Positions 39,901 through 46,164 of a DNA stretch of 64,000 nt are shown here, one piece after another. The stretch's first letter is position 1. Each line of letters opens with the position of its first letter. The DNA lies in NCBI RefSeq assembly GCF_932526225.1, contig NC_064041.1, positions 1,998,699-2,062,698 on the forward strand, in the 5' to 3' direction. A program made the translations under genes and the position numbers. This DNA comes from Nematostella vectensis. Lineage: Eukaryota > Cnidaria > Anthozoa > Actiniaria > Edwardsiidae. The notes under the pieces were generated by a model. It searched no databases and was not told the DNA's origin. It saw only the letters and a program-made list of their open reading frames with translations.

Positions 39901-41049
39901 TTATTACCAGACGGGAGTGGTATTACCTTATTACCAGAGGGGAGTGGTATTACCTTATTACCAGACGGGAGTGGTATCACCTTATTACCAGACGGGAGTG
40001 GTATTACCTTATTACCAGAGGGGAGTGGTATAACCTTATTACCAGAGGGGAGTGGTATTACCTTATTACCAGAGGGGAGTGGTATTACCTTATTACCAGA
40101 GGAGAGTGGTATTACCTTATTACCAAAGGGGAGTGGTATAACCTTACGGCCAGACGGGAGTGGTATTACCTTATTACCAAAGGGGAGTGGTATTTCCTTA
40201 TTACCAGACGGGAGTGGTATTACCTTATTACCAGAGGGGAGTGGGATTACCTTATTACCAGACGGGAGTGGTATTACCTTATTACCAGAGGGGAGTGGTA
40301 TTATCTTATTACCAGACGGGAGTGGTATTACCATATTACCAGAGGGGAGTGGTATTACCTTATTACCAGAGGGGAGTGGTATTACCTTATTACCAGAGGG
40401 GAGTGGTATTACCTTATGGCCAGAGGGGAGTGGTATTACCTTATTACCAGACGGGAGTGGTATTACCTTATTACCAGACGGGAGTGGTATTACCTTATTA
40501 CCAGACGGGAGTGGTATTACCTTATGACCAGAGGGGAGTGGTATTACCTTATTACCAGAGGGAAGTGGTATTACCTTATGGCCAGACGGGAGTGGTATTA
40601 CCTTATGGCCAGAGAAGAGGTGTTTCCCCGAAGACAGACTGGGGCAAGATATGTGTGACCTACTAAAAACGAAACGAAAGCCAATGATTACCAAAAGAGC
40701 TCCATGTTCTTAAGTTCGGGCTTCACTTTTTGCTCAAGAATTTGCAATTTCACCGTGCTGTATCTGAAGCATTTCGCATGGTTTACTGTCTTCAGAAAGT
40801 CAATAAGACTCATGCTATTTTGTTATAGTTAGTGAGGTATTGTTATTTAATGGCAATGACACGTGATGTCGATGCCGTCTCTCACTATTTTATTCCATTT
40901 TTCCAGTTTTACTTGAAGACTACACGCAACAACGAGAGGAAATGACAATATTACAAGGCGAAGTGACGACTTTGGAGTCCGAGCTAGACACACTCACAAA
41001 ACAGCTGGACGAAGATCTACAGAAATACGAATCGTGTGGGTCGACATAG
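6830..41049 (+). CDS. Laminin chain, beta/gamma-like hybrid architecture, 28 exons
   Basis: Secreted basement-membrane chain expected to enter a coiled-coil laminin trimer. Exons: 6830-7381, 8652-8894, 9317-9422, 9705-9872, 11066-11230, 15861-15973, 16711-16926, 17947-18117, 19208-19465, 19783-19963, 20208-20357, 21225-21506, 22022-22370, 22764-22998, 23385-23781, 28550-28776, 30229-30409, 30710-30903, 31265-31358, 31694-31831, 32157-32416, 32874-33116, 33471-33866, 34183-34466, 34896-35037, 35871-36047, 36502-36646, 40907-41049. All joins keep phase and give 2069 residues. The start is supported by an in-frame TGA at 6821 followed by a signal peptide. Approximate domains: LN 24-252, LE 253-489, L4b 490-724, LE 725-905, split LE with L4a 906-1110, LE to 1485, coil 1490-2069. 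LG domains are absent. The weakest splice site is the exon-15 donor GTTGGT. The laminin family call is near certain; the chain class is ambiguous. Confidence 0.93.
8895..9144 (+). repeat. 27-bp GAT-rich minisatellite abutting exon-2 donor
   Basis: About nine units of the type AATGCGATGATGGTGATG plus GATGGTATGG fill the start of intron 2. The first, diverged unit begins two bases into the donor (GTAATGCGAT). The Met/Asp-rich open frames in it are artefacts of a unit length divisible by three. Confidence 0.85.
9317..16803 (+). CDS. Laminin exons 3-7: LEa repeats 1 to 4.5
   Basis: Exons 3-6 and the first part of exon 7 encode four full eight-cysteine LE modules and the start of a fifth, which stops at [13 protein letters not shown] where domain IV begins. 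Four and a half LE repeats between LN and a type-B domain IV is the spacing of beta chains. Most LE exons begin and end in phase 1 or 0, as is usual in this family. Intron 5 carries the LTR retrotransposon (11301-15297) and two MITE-family copies are close by, one in intron 4 and one in intron 5. They are intronic and should not affect the protein if spliced normally. Confidence 0.88.
10010..10287. mobile_element. MITE family A copy 1 (CAGGGGCGGAT termini, 5-bp TSD)
   Basis: A 278-bp non-coding element in intron 4 with imperfect terminal inverted repeats (CAGGGGTGGATCCAGG and the complement of GTATCCGCCCCTG). It is flanked by the direct repeat GAGTT at 10005-10009 and 10288-10292. A second copy in the same orientation lies at 15399-15688. 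Confidence 0.75.
10473..10651. mobile_element. Foldback/MITE-like element
   Basis: Outer arms of about 45-60 bp are inverted copies, with AGTTTTCCGTGGTATGTACT on the left and its near complement on the right. Short GTGGTG/CACCAC motifs repeat inside. It is 179 bp, non-coding, and lies in intron 4. No target duplication was identified. Confidence 0.55.
11221..11300 (+). repeat. 35-bp tandem copies of exon-5 donor
   Basis: The exon-5 end and donor (GGTTGCCAAG|GTAACA, donor 11231) are followed by a second copy (ATTGCCAAG|GTAATG, donor-like 11266). A third (GGTTACCAAA|GTAACA) is split by the LTR element and resumes at 15303. Spacing is 35 bp in pre-insertion coordinates. Confidence 0.8.
11301..11492 (-). 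repeat. 3' LTR
   Basis: 192 bp, TG...CA termini on the plus strand, identical to the copy at 15106-15297. Being downstream of the minus-strand polyprotein, it is the 3' LTR. It contains AAGATGGCTGCC, a YY1-type motif. Confidence 0.96.
11493..11504 (-). other. Polypurine tract candidate
   Basis: Reads CAGAGGGGTGAA on the minus strand, immediately inside the 3' LTR and directly after the polyprotein stop. It is mostly purine, as expected for the plus-strand DNA primer of an LTR element. Confidence 0.65.
11505..15077 (-). CDS. Single-frame Gag-Pol polyprotein of the LTR retrotransposon
   Basis: 1190 residues encoding particle protein and replication enzymes in one frame, without an evident frameshift. 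Gag region about 1-250, ending in two CX2CX4HX4C zinc knuckles (C213-C226 and C233-C246). Protease has DSGSS at 295-299. RT follows with [15 protein letters not shown] near 500 and YLDN at 566-569, where most relatives have YxDD. RNase H (ETDASE, then TLKTDQ) lies around 690-780. Integrase has an H-H-C-C zinc site and a D-D-E set ([21 protein letters not shown]). The C-terminal tail is basic (RRSERTRRP) with no chromodomain that I recognise. The ATG at 15077 is the first after the LTR. The frame is intact and was probably active recently. Confidence 0.96.
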   Translation of the reverse strand: MDKVLRPERLETDPNSSTAQKEWLHWKRTFENFVQVLPQTGLDKLTVLTNFVSPTLFQHIEDCTEYDAAIEALQALYVRPRNEIFARHLLATRRQQPSESLDEYLQALKTLSKDCDFKSVTAAQYSEESIRDAFITGLQSNTIRQRLLENKTLDLKTMFDQARALESAMRSSESYGAPQIPINAALPCNSTSLSAEQPDESTVATMKPDKATCFFCGNKKHPRPKCPALEAICNKCQKKGHFAKVCKGKAVPKERVSAATWSPILATLTANPPKSLSKSCGVVNIQGLQVKALFDSGSSESYIHPSLVEQASLTVQPSSSTVSMATSSTGAIKVSGTCTVDLTYQGRRYEGLKFSVLPGLCADLILGVDFQSKHESVIFQYKGSEPPLSVCSFSTLNVDPPEPFANLTADCHPIATKSRRYSQEDSTFIDEEVKRLLNEGIIEPSRSPWRAQVVVTKDENHKKRLVIDYSQTINRFTLLDAFPLPRITDLVNQIAQYKVFSAIDLRSAYHQIPLKDEDKPYTAFEARGNLYQFSRLPFGVTNGVACFQREMTKFVEENNLKAVFPYLDNITICGKDQEEHDSNLQSFLKAAKRKNICYNNDKSIFSTRRLPILGYVVEEGNISPDPERLRPLRELPVPSDSKSLNRCLGLFSYYSQWIPAYSDRIKPITSCKVFPLPEPAVAAFESIKKTVEEAFVSAIDESIPFEVETDASEVALAATLSQNGRPVAFFSRALQGSELKHASVEKEAQAIVEAVRHWRHFLTGRHFTLKTDQKSVSYMFDQCHKGKIKNDKIMRWKIELSCYSFDIIYRPGKENIPPDTLSRATCATLSEDPLYRLHESLCHPGVTRLNHFVRTKNLPYSLEEIKSMTSKCPVCCECKPQFHQPPKVPVIKATKPFERINIDFKGPLPSNNGNKFFLNVVDEYSRFPFVFPCPDVSTPTEIKCLTSLFTMFGMPAYVHSDRGSSLISQELRDFLNEKGVATSRTTAYNPEGNGQVERYNGVVWKAISASLKSKNLPVKRWQEVLPDVLHSIRSLLCTATNETPHERFFDFPRRSSSGSSIPTWMSEPGPVLLKRHVRASKTDPLVDEVELLQANPHYAHVRYPDGRETTVSTKHLAPKGEVPTMYPLPQVKPTVPGEHHPATGSSPPSSKIEVEIGVGEEVPQVSTGLDGQPPLRRSERTRRPVDRLNL
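15093..15104 (-). promoter_or_regulatory. Primer-binding site complementary to own LTR (self-priming candidate)
   Basis: One base inside the 5' LTR, the minus strand reads TTTAATCAACAT. Its exact 12-nt complement, ATGTTGATTAAA, lies within the same LTR at 15137-15148. No TGG-type tRNA complement is present at this position. The layout matches self-primed elements such as Tf1, in which the 5' end of the mRNA anneals to the PBS. If so, transcription should start near 15148. Confidence 0.65.
15106..15297 (-). repeat. 5' LTR
   Basis: 192 bp, identical to 11301-11492. It should hold the promoter of the element. On the minus strand it contains GGCAGCCATCTTGC, a YY1-type site, upstream of the self-complementary ATGTTGATTAAA segment. 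Confidence 0.95.
15399..15688. mobile_element. MITE family A copy 2 (5-bp TSD)
   Basis: A 290-bp relative of 10010-10287 in the same orientation. Termini read CCGGGACGGATCCAGG and GTATTCGCCCCTG. It is flanked by the direct repeat GTTTA at 15394-15398 and 15689-15693. Non-coding. Confidence 0.75.
16001..16424. mobile_element. Large inverted-repeat (foldback) with peptide-coding arms
   Basis: Arms 16001-16177 and 16242-16424 are inverted copies at high identity around a 64-bp spacer, in intron 6. Read outward, both arms give the same peptide core ([12 protein letters not shown], then [13 protein letters not shown]). Several differences between arms fall at third codon positions. I do not recognise the peptide. 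It may derive from a gene or transposon captured as an inverted duplicate. Confidence 0.75.
16804..19963 (+). CDS. Laminin exons 7-10: L4b (laminin IV type B) domain
   Basis: The segment starts [18 protein letters not shown] and continues through exon 8 ([18 protein letters not shown]), exon 9 ([20 protein letters not shown]) and exon 10 ([19 protein letters not shown]). Beginning after GFY, containing YEAE-like and RYQ strands, and ending just before an ACEC LE repeat is the layout of the type-B domain IV of beta chains and of alpha3/alpha5 L4b. The match is by pattern recognition and sequence conservation is low, as expected for this globular domain. Intron 8 begins with decayed copies of the exon-8 end. 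Confidence 0.72.
17340..17456 (+). repeat. 38-bp tandem repeat, three copies
   Basis: Three units of CCTCACTCACATGGTAACAC followed by CCAGTCAGTCAGAGCTTT, in intron 7. Confidence 0.8.
18094..18232 (+). repeat. Decayed tandem copies of exon-8 end and donor
   Basis: The exon-8 end (CTACGATGTCGCGCTTAGAT, then ATCAG|GTAAACAACCACT) is followed in the intron by two diverged copies near 18149 and 18199, each still ending in a donor-like ATAAAYAA segment. Confidence 0.6.
20208..22180 (+). CDS. Laminin exons 11-13: LEb repeats between L4b and L4a
   Basis: Exon 11 encodes one LE module (ACECNATG to GLGCK), exon 12 encodes two, and exon 13 encodes another ([12 protein letters not shown] to DGCL). These rod-forming disulfide modules separate the two domain-IV globules. 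The exon-12 acceptor is preceded by five tandem copies of a 27-bp pyrimidine-rich unit that runs to within four bases of the splice site. Confidence 0.87.
20811..20884. repeat. Imperfect 25-bp inverted repeat
   Basis: Arms 20811-20835 and 20860-20884 pair at 22 of 25 positions (ACATGGACATAACGACA type) around an A/T-rich loop, in intron 11. Possibly a small foldback element. Confidence 0.6.
21084..21220 (+). repeat. 27-bp pyrimidine-rich repeat ending at exon-12 acceptor
   Basis: Five copies of AATCATTTTCTGCTATATC followed by seven to ten T. The last T-run is directly followed by CCAG, the exon-12 acceptor. The polypyrimidine tract is thus amplified in tandem. Confidence 0.85.
22181..23640 (+). 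CDS. Laminin exons 13-15: split LE with L4a (LamB) domain
   Basis: An LE module opens with [11 protein letters not shown] and is interrupted by an L4a (LamB) domain: [62 protein letters not shown] and MDITMTIAN. The LE resumes with [16 protein letters not shown]. This split-LE insertion, with [10 protein letters not shown] after it, is typical of gamma and alpha chains, not beta chains. A perfect 32-bp hairpin lies in intron 14, 45 bases before exon 15. Confidence 0.88.
23252..23339. repeat. Perfect 32-bp hairpin in intron 14
   Basis: 23252-23283 and 23308-23339 are exact inverted copies (outer end CCATCTTGGATTTATGGCC, inner end GCGCGCGAGCTGG), with a 24-nt loop. The stem is GC-rich and would be very stable in the transcript. 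It ends 45 nt before exon 15. It may be a young foldback element or a structured RNA. Confidence 0.9.
23641..31831 (+). CDS. Laminin exons 15-20: gamma-like C-terminal LE repeats
   Basis: After the split LE there are six LE modules, ending near DSCAWQAV. Order and spacing resemble gamma1 closely, for example CDPESGVC, then HCEKC, then a module with [19 protein letters not shown] that corresponds to the gamma1 nidogen-binding module. The NIDPNAV-type loop reads NVDPGVT here (30271-30291). Introns 15 and 16 are almost entirely minisatellite built from splice-junction sequence. Confidence 0.88.
23782..28199 (+). repeat. 34-bp minisatellite (~130 copies) carrying the exon-15 donor
   Basis: The unit GTTGGTAGGCCACGGTCTTA plus TTAGTTTACCACAG fills most of intron 15. 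The array starts exactly at the exon-15 donor, and each unit ends ACCACAG|GTTGGT, the same seven exonic and following intronic bases as the real junction. A diverged sub-variant (CTTTGGTAGGTTACAGTCTT) recurs at irregular spacing. The copy number is array length over unit length. Confidence 0.97.
28747..29165 (+). repeat. 83-bp tandem copies of exon-16 end and donor
   Basis: The last ~30 bases of exon 16 and its donor are repeated with an 83-bp period. The true donor is at 28777 and donor-like copies at 28860, 28943, 29026 and 29109, all CCTAC(G/T)|GTAARC. Read-through from exon 16 meets an in-frame TAA before the next copy. Confidence 0.93.
29349..30220 (+). repeat. 43-bp minisatellite (~20 copies) running into exon-17 acceptor
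   Basis: The unit TTCATCTTTGTGGTATCTGT plus TGCGTTTAAATAACTTGTC and TCTG is repeated almost perfectly. The final copy continues CTCTGTTCATCTTCCATAG, the exon-17 acceptor at 30221-30228, so the pyrimidine tract of the true acceptor is the array's own unit. Confidence 0.95.
31852..32070 (+). repeat. GAT/GATGGT microsatellite in intron 20
   Basis: Dense ATG/GAT trinucleotide repeats with AAGGTT interruptions. The poly-Met and poly-His open frames are trinucleotide artefacts. Confidence 0.9.
32157..41049 (+). CDS. Laminin exons 21-28: coiled-coil domain I/II and C-terminus
   Basis: Exon 21 starts with paired cysteines (CYPCTEDC) at the head of the coil, as in chains that disulfide-bond at the cross centre. 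Exons 21-28 then encode about 570 residues of heptad-rich sequence with few cysteines and no cysteine-rich beta-knob insertion. The chain ends [10 protein letters not shown] then stop: a cysteine close to the C-terminus, as in beta and gamma chains, which pair there by disulfide. No LG domains follow. The gamma1 glutamate three residues from the end, needed for integrin binding, is not present in that position. Intron 27 is a 3.9-kb minisatellite. Confidence 0.87.
33898..33956 (+). repeat. GTT microsatellite in intron 23
   Basis: TTATTATTG followed by about 16 GTT-type trinucleotides, starting 31 nt after the exon-23 donor. Confidence 0.9.
35270..35530 (+). repeat. 57-bp tandem repeat in intron 25
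   Basis: Four to five units of TTCCTAGATGTTCCTCTCCT followed by TACCCTAGTCATAGTTATTG and a CAAACCCAACCCTTTT tail. Confidence 0.85.
36712..40615 (+). repeat. 27-bp G-rich minisatellite (~145 copies) filling intron 27
   Basis: Units read GGTATTACCTTA(TGGCC or TTACC), then AGAGGGGAGT. The array shows block duplications: the stretch with GAGTGACATAACC at about 36782 recurs at about 37590, and later blocks repeat too. Because 27 is divisible by three and units lack stops, it gives continuous open frames of 1334 codons (minus) and 1007 codons (plus). It sits between two phase-compatible laminin exons, so I treat it as intronic. Confidence 0.95.
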
Positions 41050-42250
41050 CGTTACCGTCACGGGACTGGAATTCATGGTTACGTGACAATCAACTAAAAA
41101 CGTTTTAAAGCGTGACCGATGTTTTCCGATCCCTTTGTGATCTAAACACAGATGAGAACAGATAATTAGTTCGGTAATGTGAAGTCAATGTCAGTTGGCT
41201 TGAAGTGAAAAGAATTACGTCACATCATACCATTAGGATGGAGGCTCGAAAGACTAACGCAAACACGGCACAAAGTATTGGGTATTGTGTGACCTCATGT
41301 CACCCAGACAAGTCACAGCTTGCTGGTCATTGGCCAATTCCGGGGATTGCGTGACGGATTCGTAAACAAAGCGAGTCAGTGACATGGCAATTTTTATACA
41401 TATTTTATAGACATTGTAGCCTCGTCAACTGTACTTAAAAAGCCTTCTGAAGCTGTTAACAGATATAAAGCTCAGTTCTATGATAAGCGCAAACTTGCTT
41501 CACTTAAACTAAGGTCCTTGATACTTCCGAAAAGTTCAGGCGTGCATGCAGTTCTAGAGATTACCTGTGCACATTGCAAGAACTCGCATGCATACATGTA
41601 TGGCTCATAAAACTTTCCTGAACATTCCCTGATAAATGTGATGGTTTTCTTCTTTCTCGTTAACTTATCCCTTAGCCTATTTTGATTATTCCAAAACTTG
41701 AATATGTATTTCCTAATACGGAGCAAACTAGAAAACCATCAACCAAACAATTAGTTTTGCATTTTGTCAGGTATTCGCATGCTTGCCAAGAAGTATTCAA
41801 AGGCCTTATTGTTATCCTAGCAAAACGTTTGATATTTTTTCTCTATAAAATGATTGTTGCCATTCTAAACGAGATTTTTTTACATTCAAATCCATAGTAT
41901 ATTTGTCTTTTCGCTGCAGACAAGCAGATATGTCTTTTCGTTCCGATATAAATTTCATGATAAATCACGTTTTACTAGTATTCCAAAGTAAGAGAACTAT
42001 TTTAGTAGAATACAAATATTTAGTGTGGCAAAGGATCTATTATTTATGACATGTATGAACATGCGCTATATACGCAAACCGCTGATATGTAGCATAACAA
42101 AGCCTGATTTAATGGTCAGCGGTTTTTCTTCACCTTTTTAGGGATGATTGTAAGTTTTGACGTGACAACAAGTACAACTTATTTTAATTCTTAAGAATAT
42201 TTTATGAACTACATATTGTAGGTTGCAAATAATAAAGTTTTATATGCTGT
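41050..42250 (+). other. Laminin 3'UTR candidate
   Basis: Non-coding sequence after the TAG at 41047. The first clear AATAAA on the plus strand is at 42231-42236, giving a UTR of about 1.2 kb if used. The true cleavage site is unknown. Confidence 0.4.
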
Positions 42251-43263
42251 GACTGAGAAAGCGTCTTACTCGATTGTATCATATAATATACAAAAATATA
42301 AAAAATATCCCAAATGAAAAATATCCTAAAATAAATTATAAAAAATATCCCAAAATAAATTATCACATACCTATACACGTGACCTAAGCTGTAATCCAGT
42401 CAGATTGACTCTTTGACCCTCAACCCAATAGCTGTATTTTTGATAAAAATATAAGAAACCATCATATTTATTGCCTCACCGAAAGACAAAAGCAAAAAAA
42501 AAGTCATGATGCAAAGTCTCTCGGAAATACCCTCACCATTATGTATATTGATTGTTTATCCACACGGCGGTGTGGATACTTTGGCGGCGTTACATGGGAA
42601 ATAGTAAACAACGGCGTATAAGAACCTTGTTTTTTAAAGATCACGCTTAATAGGTCCTTTTGCTAAATCATGCAAAATATACCTAAAATATTTTTGCCTC
42701 CCTGCCTGAGAAAAATGTTTTTTTTTTTTTTGCAAGCTTAGGTGCTAACAACAGTGAATGCAAACTCTGGTTGATAGAAAAACAATCCTCAATAAGTTAT
42801 GGTAGAATTTCTAACAGATAATTTTTATGGGAAACCACAGGGAGCCCAAATTCCATATTTGCCTTTATAAATTCAAAGCTGCAGTGTGAACCCACTTTTG
42901 ATACTTTTCCTGTATATTCACTGTCGAAGTGCTCTTATCACAAAACCTTGCCTGAATCTGATGGTCTAAGGGCATTTTTTTCTTCTAAAAAATCTATGCA
43001 TATCATCCCTTTCATTGAGTCAACTCGTGTCGAAGTAAAATCAAAGGATCTCTGAGCCAACTCGTGAATGCAAATGTATTTTTCTAGTTATGTTCTTGTG
43101 TGCATAAAAGAAATAAAGGAATGTGAAGAAAGCATAAACACATCCAATACGCTGAGAGTACATAAAAATGTCCTTATAACCTTTATTTTTTCTTTTCGAT
43201 GTCATAACACACCAAGAACAGTATAATTAATTATTATCATAAAAAGTAAAAAAAAAAAAGCAC

Positions 43264-43342
43264 CCTAGCACACTCAGTGGGAATCGAACCAGGGAAGATG
43301 CGGTGGTAGACCAGTGTTCGCACCGCTAGACTAACGTGCCAT
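43264..43342 (-). ncRNA. tRNA-like sequence (tRNA pseudogene or SINE head)
   Basis: The minus strand has an A-box match (TAGTCTAGCGG) and a perfect B-box (GGTTCGATTCC) at tRNA-like spacing, with roughly pairing 7-nt ends. The T-stem and D-stem pair poorly and I cannot assign an anticodon. A tRNA-derived repeat or decayed tRNA is more likely than a working tRNA. Confidence 0.35.
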
Positions 43343-45756
43343 TACTGAGCAGACCAGTAATTAAAATTATTTTTATTACTATTGGTATCGTAATAATGAT
43401 CGAAAAGCTTTTTGCTAGCATGTCTAATTTCAGCATATTCTTTCCGGAAACAAAATAAAATACCCGCAATAATTGATCAGGCTACTGTCATACAATGTGT
43501 TTTATATGCTATTAACATTCTAGAAAAGCGCAAACTCGTTATTTGATGAAGAAGCTGGGGCCATATGTTTGTACGAGTTTTGTTTGATATTTAGTTTTGT
43601 TGATTGGGAAGAATTGTGAAAAAGTAATTTGTGGAAATCTATCCTCTTCTATTTTGTCCTCCGAACAGAGGCGTTTTTCTTATTACCCTGCGACCAGAGA
43701 CCCAGCTAACAGATCCTTTACCTTGTTTCTCGGACTTAAAAGTCGCTCTTACAGCTCAAATTCAAATAAACAACGCGTAAACCAAGAGACGCGAATCGGC
43801 AAATACTAAAAGAAAGAGAATTTAAAAAAAAAGCTTTGCTAGCATTTTACTTGTTTTGTTTGCAAAATAACAACTTTTACTTAACCGTAGAAGATCGATT
43901 GACGTTGGTGACGAAGGCGCATGCGTACGCTCAACCCACATGGAAGACTTTCCTAAAAATACTAGCTATATTACGGCTATACGTGCAAATGACCGTAGCG
44001 GTCACAGGTCGATGCCAAAGCCATTTTTAAAATACTCTGAGCTCTTTTAAAATACTCTGAGCTTTAACCGGAAGTTGAAAACCGGAAGTTTACAGGATGA
44101 CCCAAGGATTGCTGTGTTCGCAAAAGCACAGAAAGACCATAAAGTTTACGGATTAGCGACCCAATGATCCAAAATGATGGAGTGACATCGGACTCCCCAC
44201 AATAACTCGTAAATGCTTCGCATTCCCGAGTTTAAAATTATATTTTCTAGTTCATTTCTAGTTTATTTAATTAAGATCTAAGGGTGGTGGATTAACCCAT
44301 TGACACCTGGCTATTTTTGAGCTGGATTTACAAAAAAAAACCCTAAAGAAACAGAGACCTCCCCGATTTTGAGTTTTTTACAGCCCGTTAAAGTCGGCGT
44401 TATCTAAGCTTTTAAACAGTGCTTTGTGATCCCATTTCTAACCCCTCGTCACTGTGCTAATGCGAGCACAAGTTGATTGTGTGATTTAAGTCTGTTGGGG
44501 CAAATTTGAGTGCAGTGCCTATGGATGTTTGCAAGCAAAGGTGAATTCATGGGGATCTTTTCTTGTTTGGCTTTGCCTGGATCAGAAAACAAATTTTCTA
44601 ATGAATCACCACATCTCTCCTAAATGCTGTCTTTTCTAAAACCAAATTGGATCCAAAATTGTTTACACTGCTATTCTGGGTCTGTATGACCTGGAATTGA
44701 TTTGTTTGGCTTTGGGGTGAAAGACTGTCTGACTGTGGGGAGAGGAGTGTTGATTGGCCCTTTGCAATCTGTAATGACAACAAGAAGGCTTCACGGGGTC
44801 GACATTGTGTCTTGAGGCTATGTAAATAGACCTGGCCGTTCAAAATCAAGGGATCTATTTGTGTCTTAAGCTGTGTTTGCTTATGTGTGGTATTTTGAAC
44901 GATTTGTTGAGAGGGGTGATTCGGCTTTTTTTTCCTTGTATGATTTGAAATTTGTCAAAGAACCTGTGCTATTATTTGGCTGGAGTCGTTGCCAACACCT
45001 TGGTTGGACGCATATCTTCAAGACCATTTATCCCTTAGACTGAGTATCTTTATCTTGTTTTGTTTATTTTGCATTTGTTGTTTTGTTGTTGTTGTTACTT
45101 CTCAAAGCCTGTACAGGCCGGTTGAGATGTTAATGTGTTCATTCGTGTTTTTTTTTTTTTTTTTCACTAGTCAGAATAAATGCCGACTATAACGATCAAT
45201 ACTGAACGCAATGCAATGCAATGCACCAAACATCAGAATTTTAAAACATCTGAGTGATCTTTTAAAACATGTCTGATTAGGTTCTTTTAAAAAGGGTCCT
45301 TAAAATTTCAGCCTGAAGGTTCTTATCTCTAGAATAACGTAAAGCTTTTCTATTATGAGACTTCTGAGGTTCAGAAGATATTCGGGTTTTCCGTAATCGT
45401 TTGTCCTTTTTTCTCCTTAACGGGATATGATTCTTTTATTGTTATCCTCGTAACCCTATACCCAAACAGGGTTAAGGGTTTAGGGCGCGGTTACCCACGC
45501 ACGACCCCCTCCCCTCCCCTTCAAATTCTAAGGTCAACAGAAATACTATGATTCCATCAACCCATGTACGAAGAATCAAAATCATTTTTCTTTCATATTT
45601 TAAAATAAAAAATTCTTTACATTATATAATACTTTTATAAAATATCATTGCTTATGTGCAAGTTATCTTTGATAAAAATACAACGTGGGATAGAACGTAA
45701 AATTAACCTAAGTTGTAAAAGCCACACAGTATTCTTTAAAACTGACTAGAATGTTC

Positions 45757-45895
45757 CGTAGCGAACGTTATTCTTGCTTTCGGTAGCGTTACTCTAGCTT
45801 TCTGTAGCCTTACTCTTTCTTTCCGTAGCGTTACTCTTGCTTTCCGTAGCGTTAATCTTGCTTTCCGTAGCGTAACTCTTGCTTTATGATGCATT
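45757..45895 (+). repeat. 21-bp tandem repeat
   Basis: About six diverged copies of CTTTCCGTAGCGTTACTCTTG. Confidence 0.8.
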
Positions 45896-46164
45896 ACATC
45901 TTTTCTTACAGCGTGACTCCCGGGAAGATATCATAACGACTAGTTTGTCTTCAGTAGGGACATCGCATCTGCGTGACGCAGCTTGGCAAAAGCGTTACAT
46001 TTACGTTTCTAGCGTAATTCCCAAGTAAACGACGTCAAGCATCTTGTTGCGTTACATTCTGCGTGAGGCAGCTTAGCAGGGGCTACTGATTAAGCTAGTG
46101 ATACACTTGCGTGACACCAGTAGATCCCCGTGACTAGGACTGGCAGGGACGGAAGGGGCAAAGG

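Larger units (their letters stand above)
42251..46164. other. Intergenic region between convergent genes
   Basis: No gene is supported here. It contains a tRNA-like element near 43.3 kb, A/T-rich tracts and a 21-bp tandem repeat near 45.8 kb. A minus-strand AATAAA (TTTATT at 45435-45440) could serve the coiled-coil gene. Confidence 0.5.

Noticed and set aside
36690-40694. Apparent giant repeat proteins on both strands
   Set aside because: The 27-bp unit length is divisible by three and lacks stops, so long frames arise automatically. The region lies between two phase-compatible laminin exons.
6830-41049. Calling the gene a canonical laminin alpha chain because it has both L4b and L4a
   Set aside because: The frame ends after the coiled coil with a beta/gamma-type terminal cysteine, and no LG-encoding exon is visible downstream.
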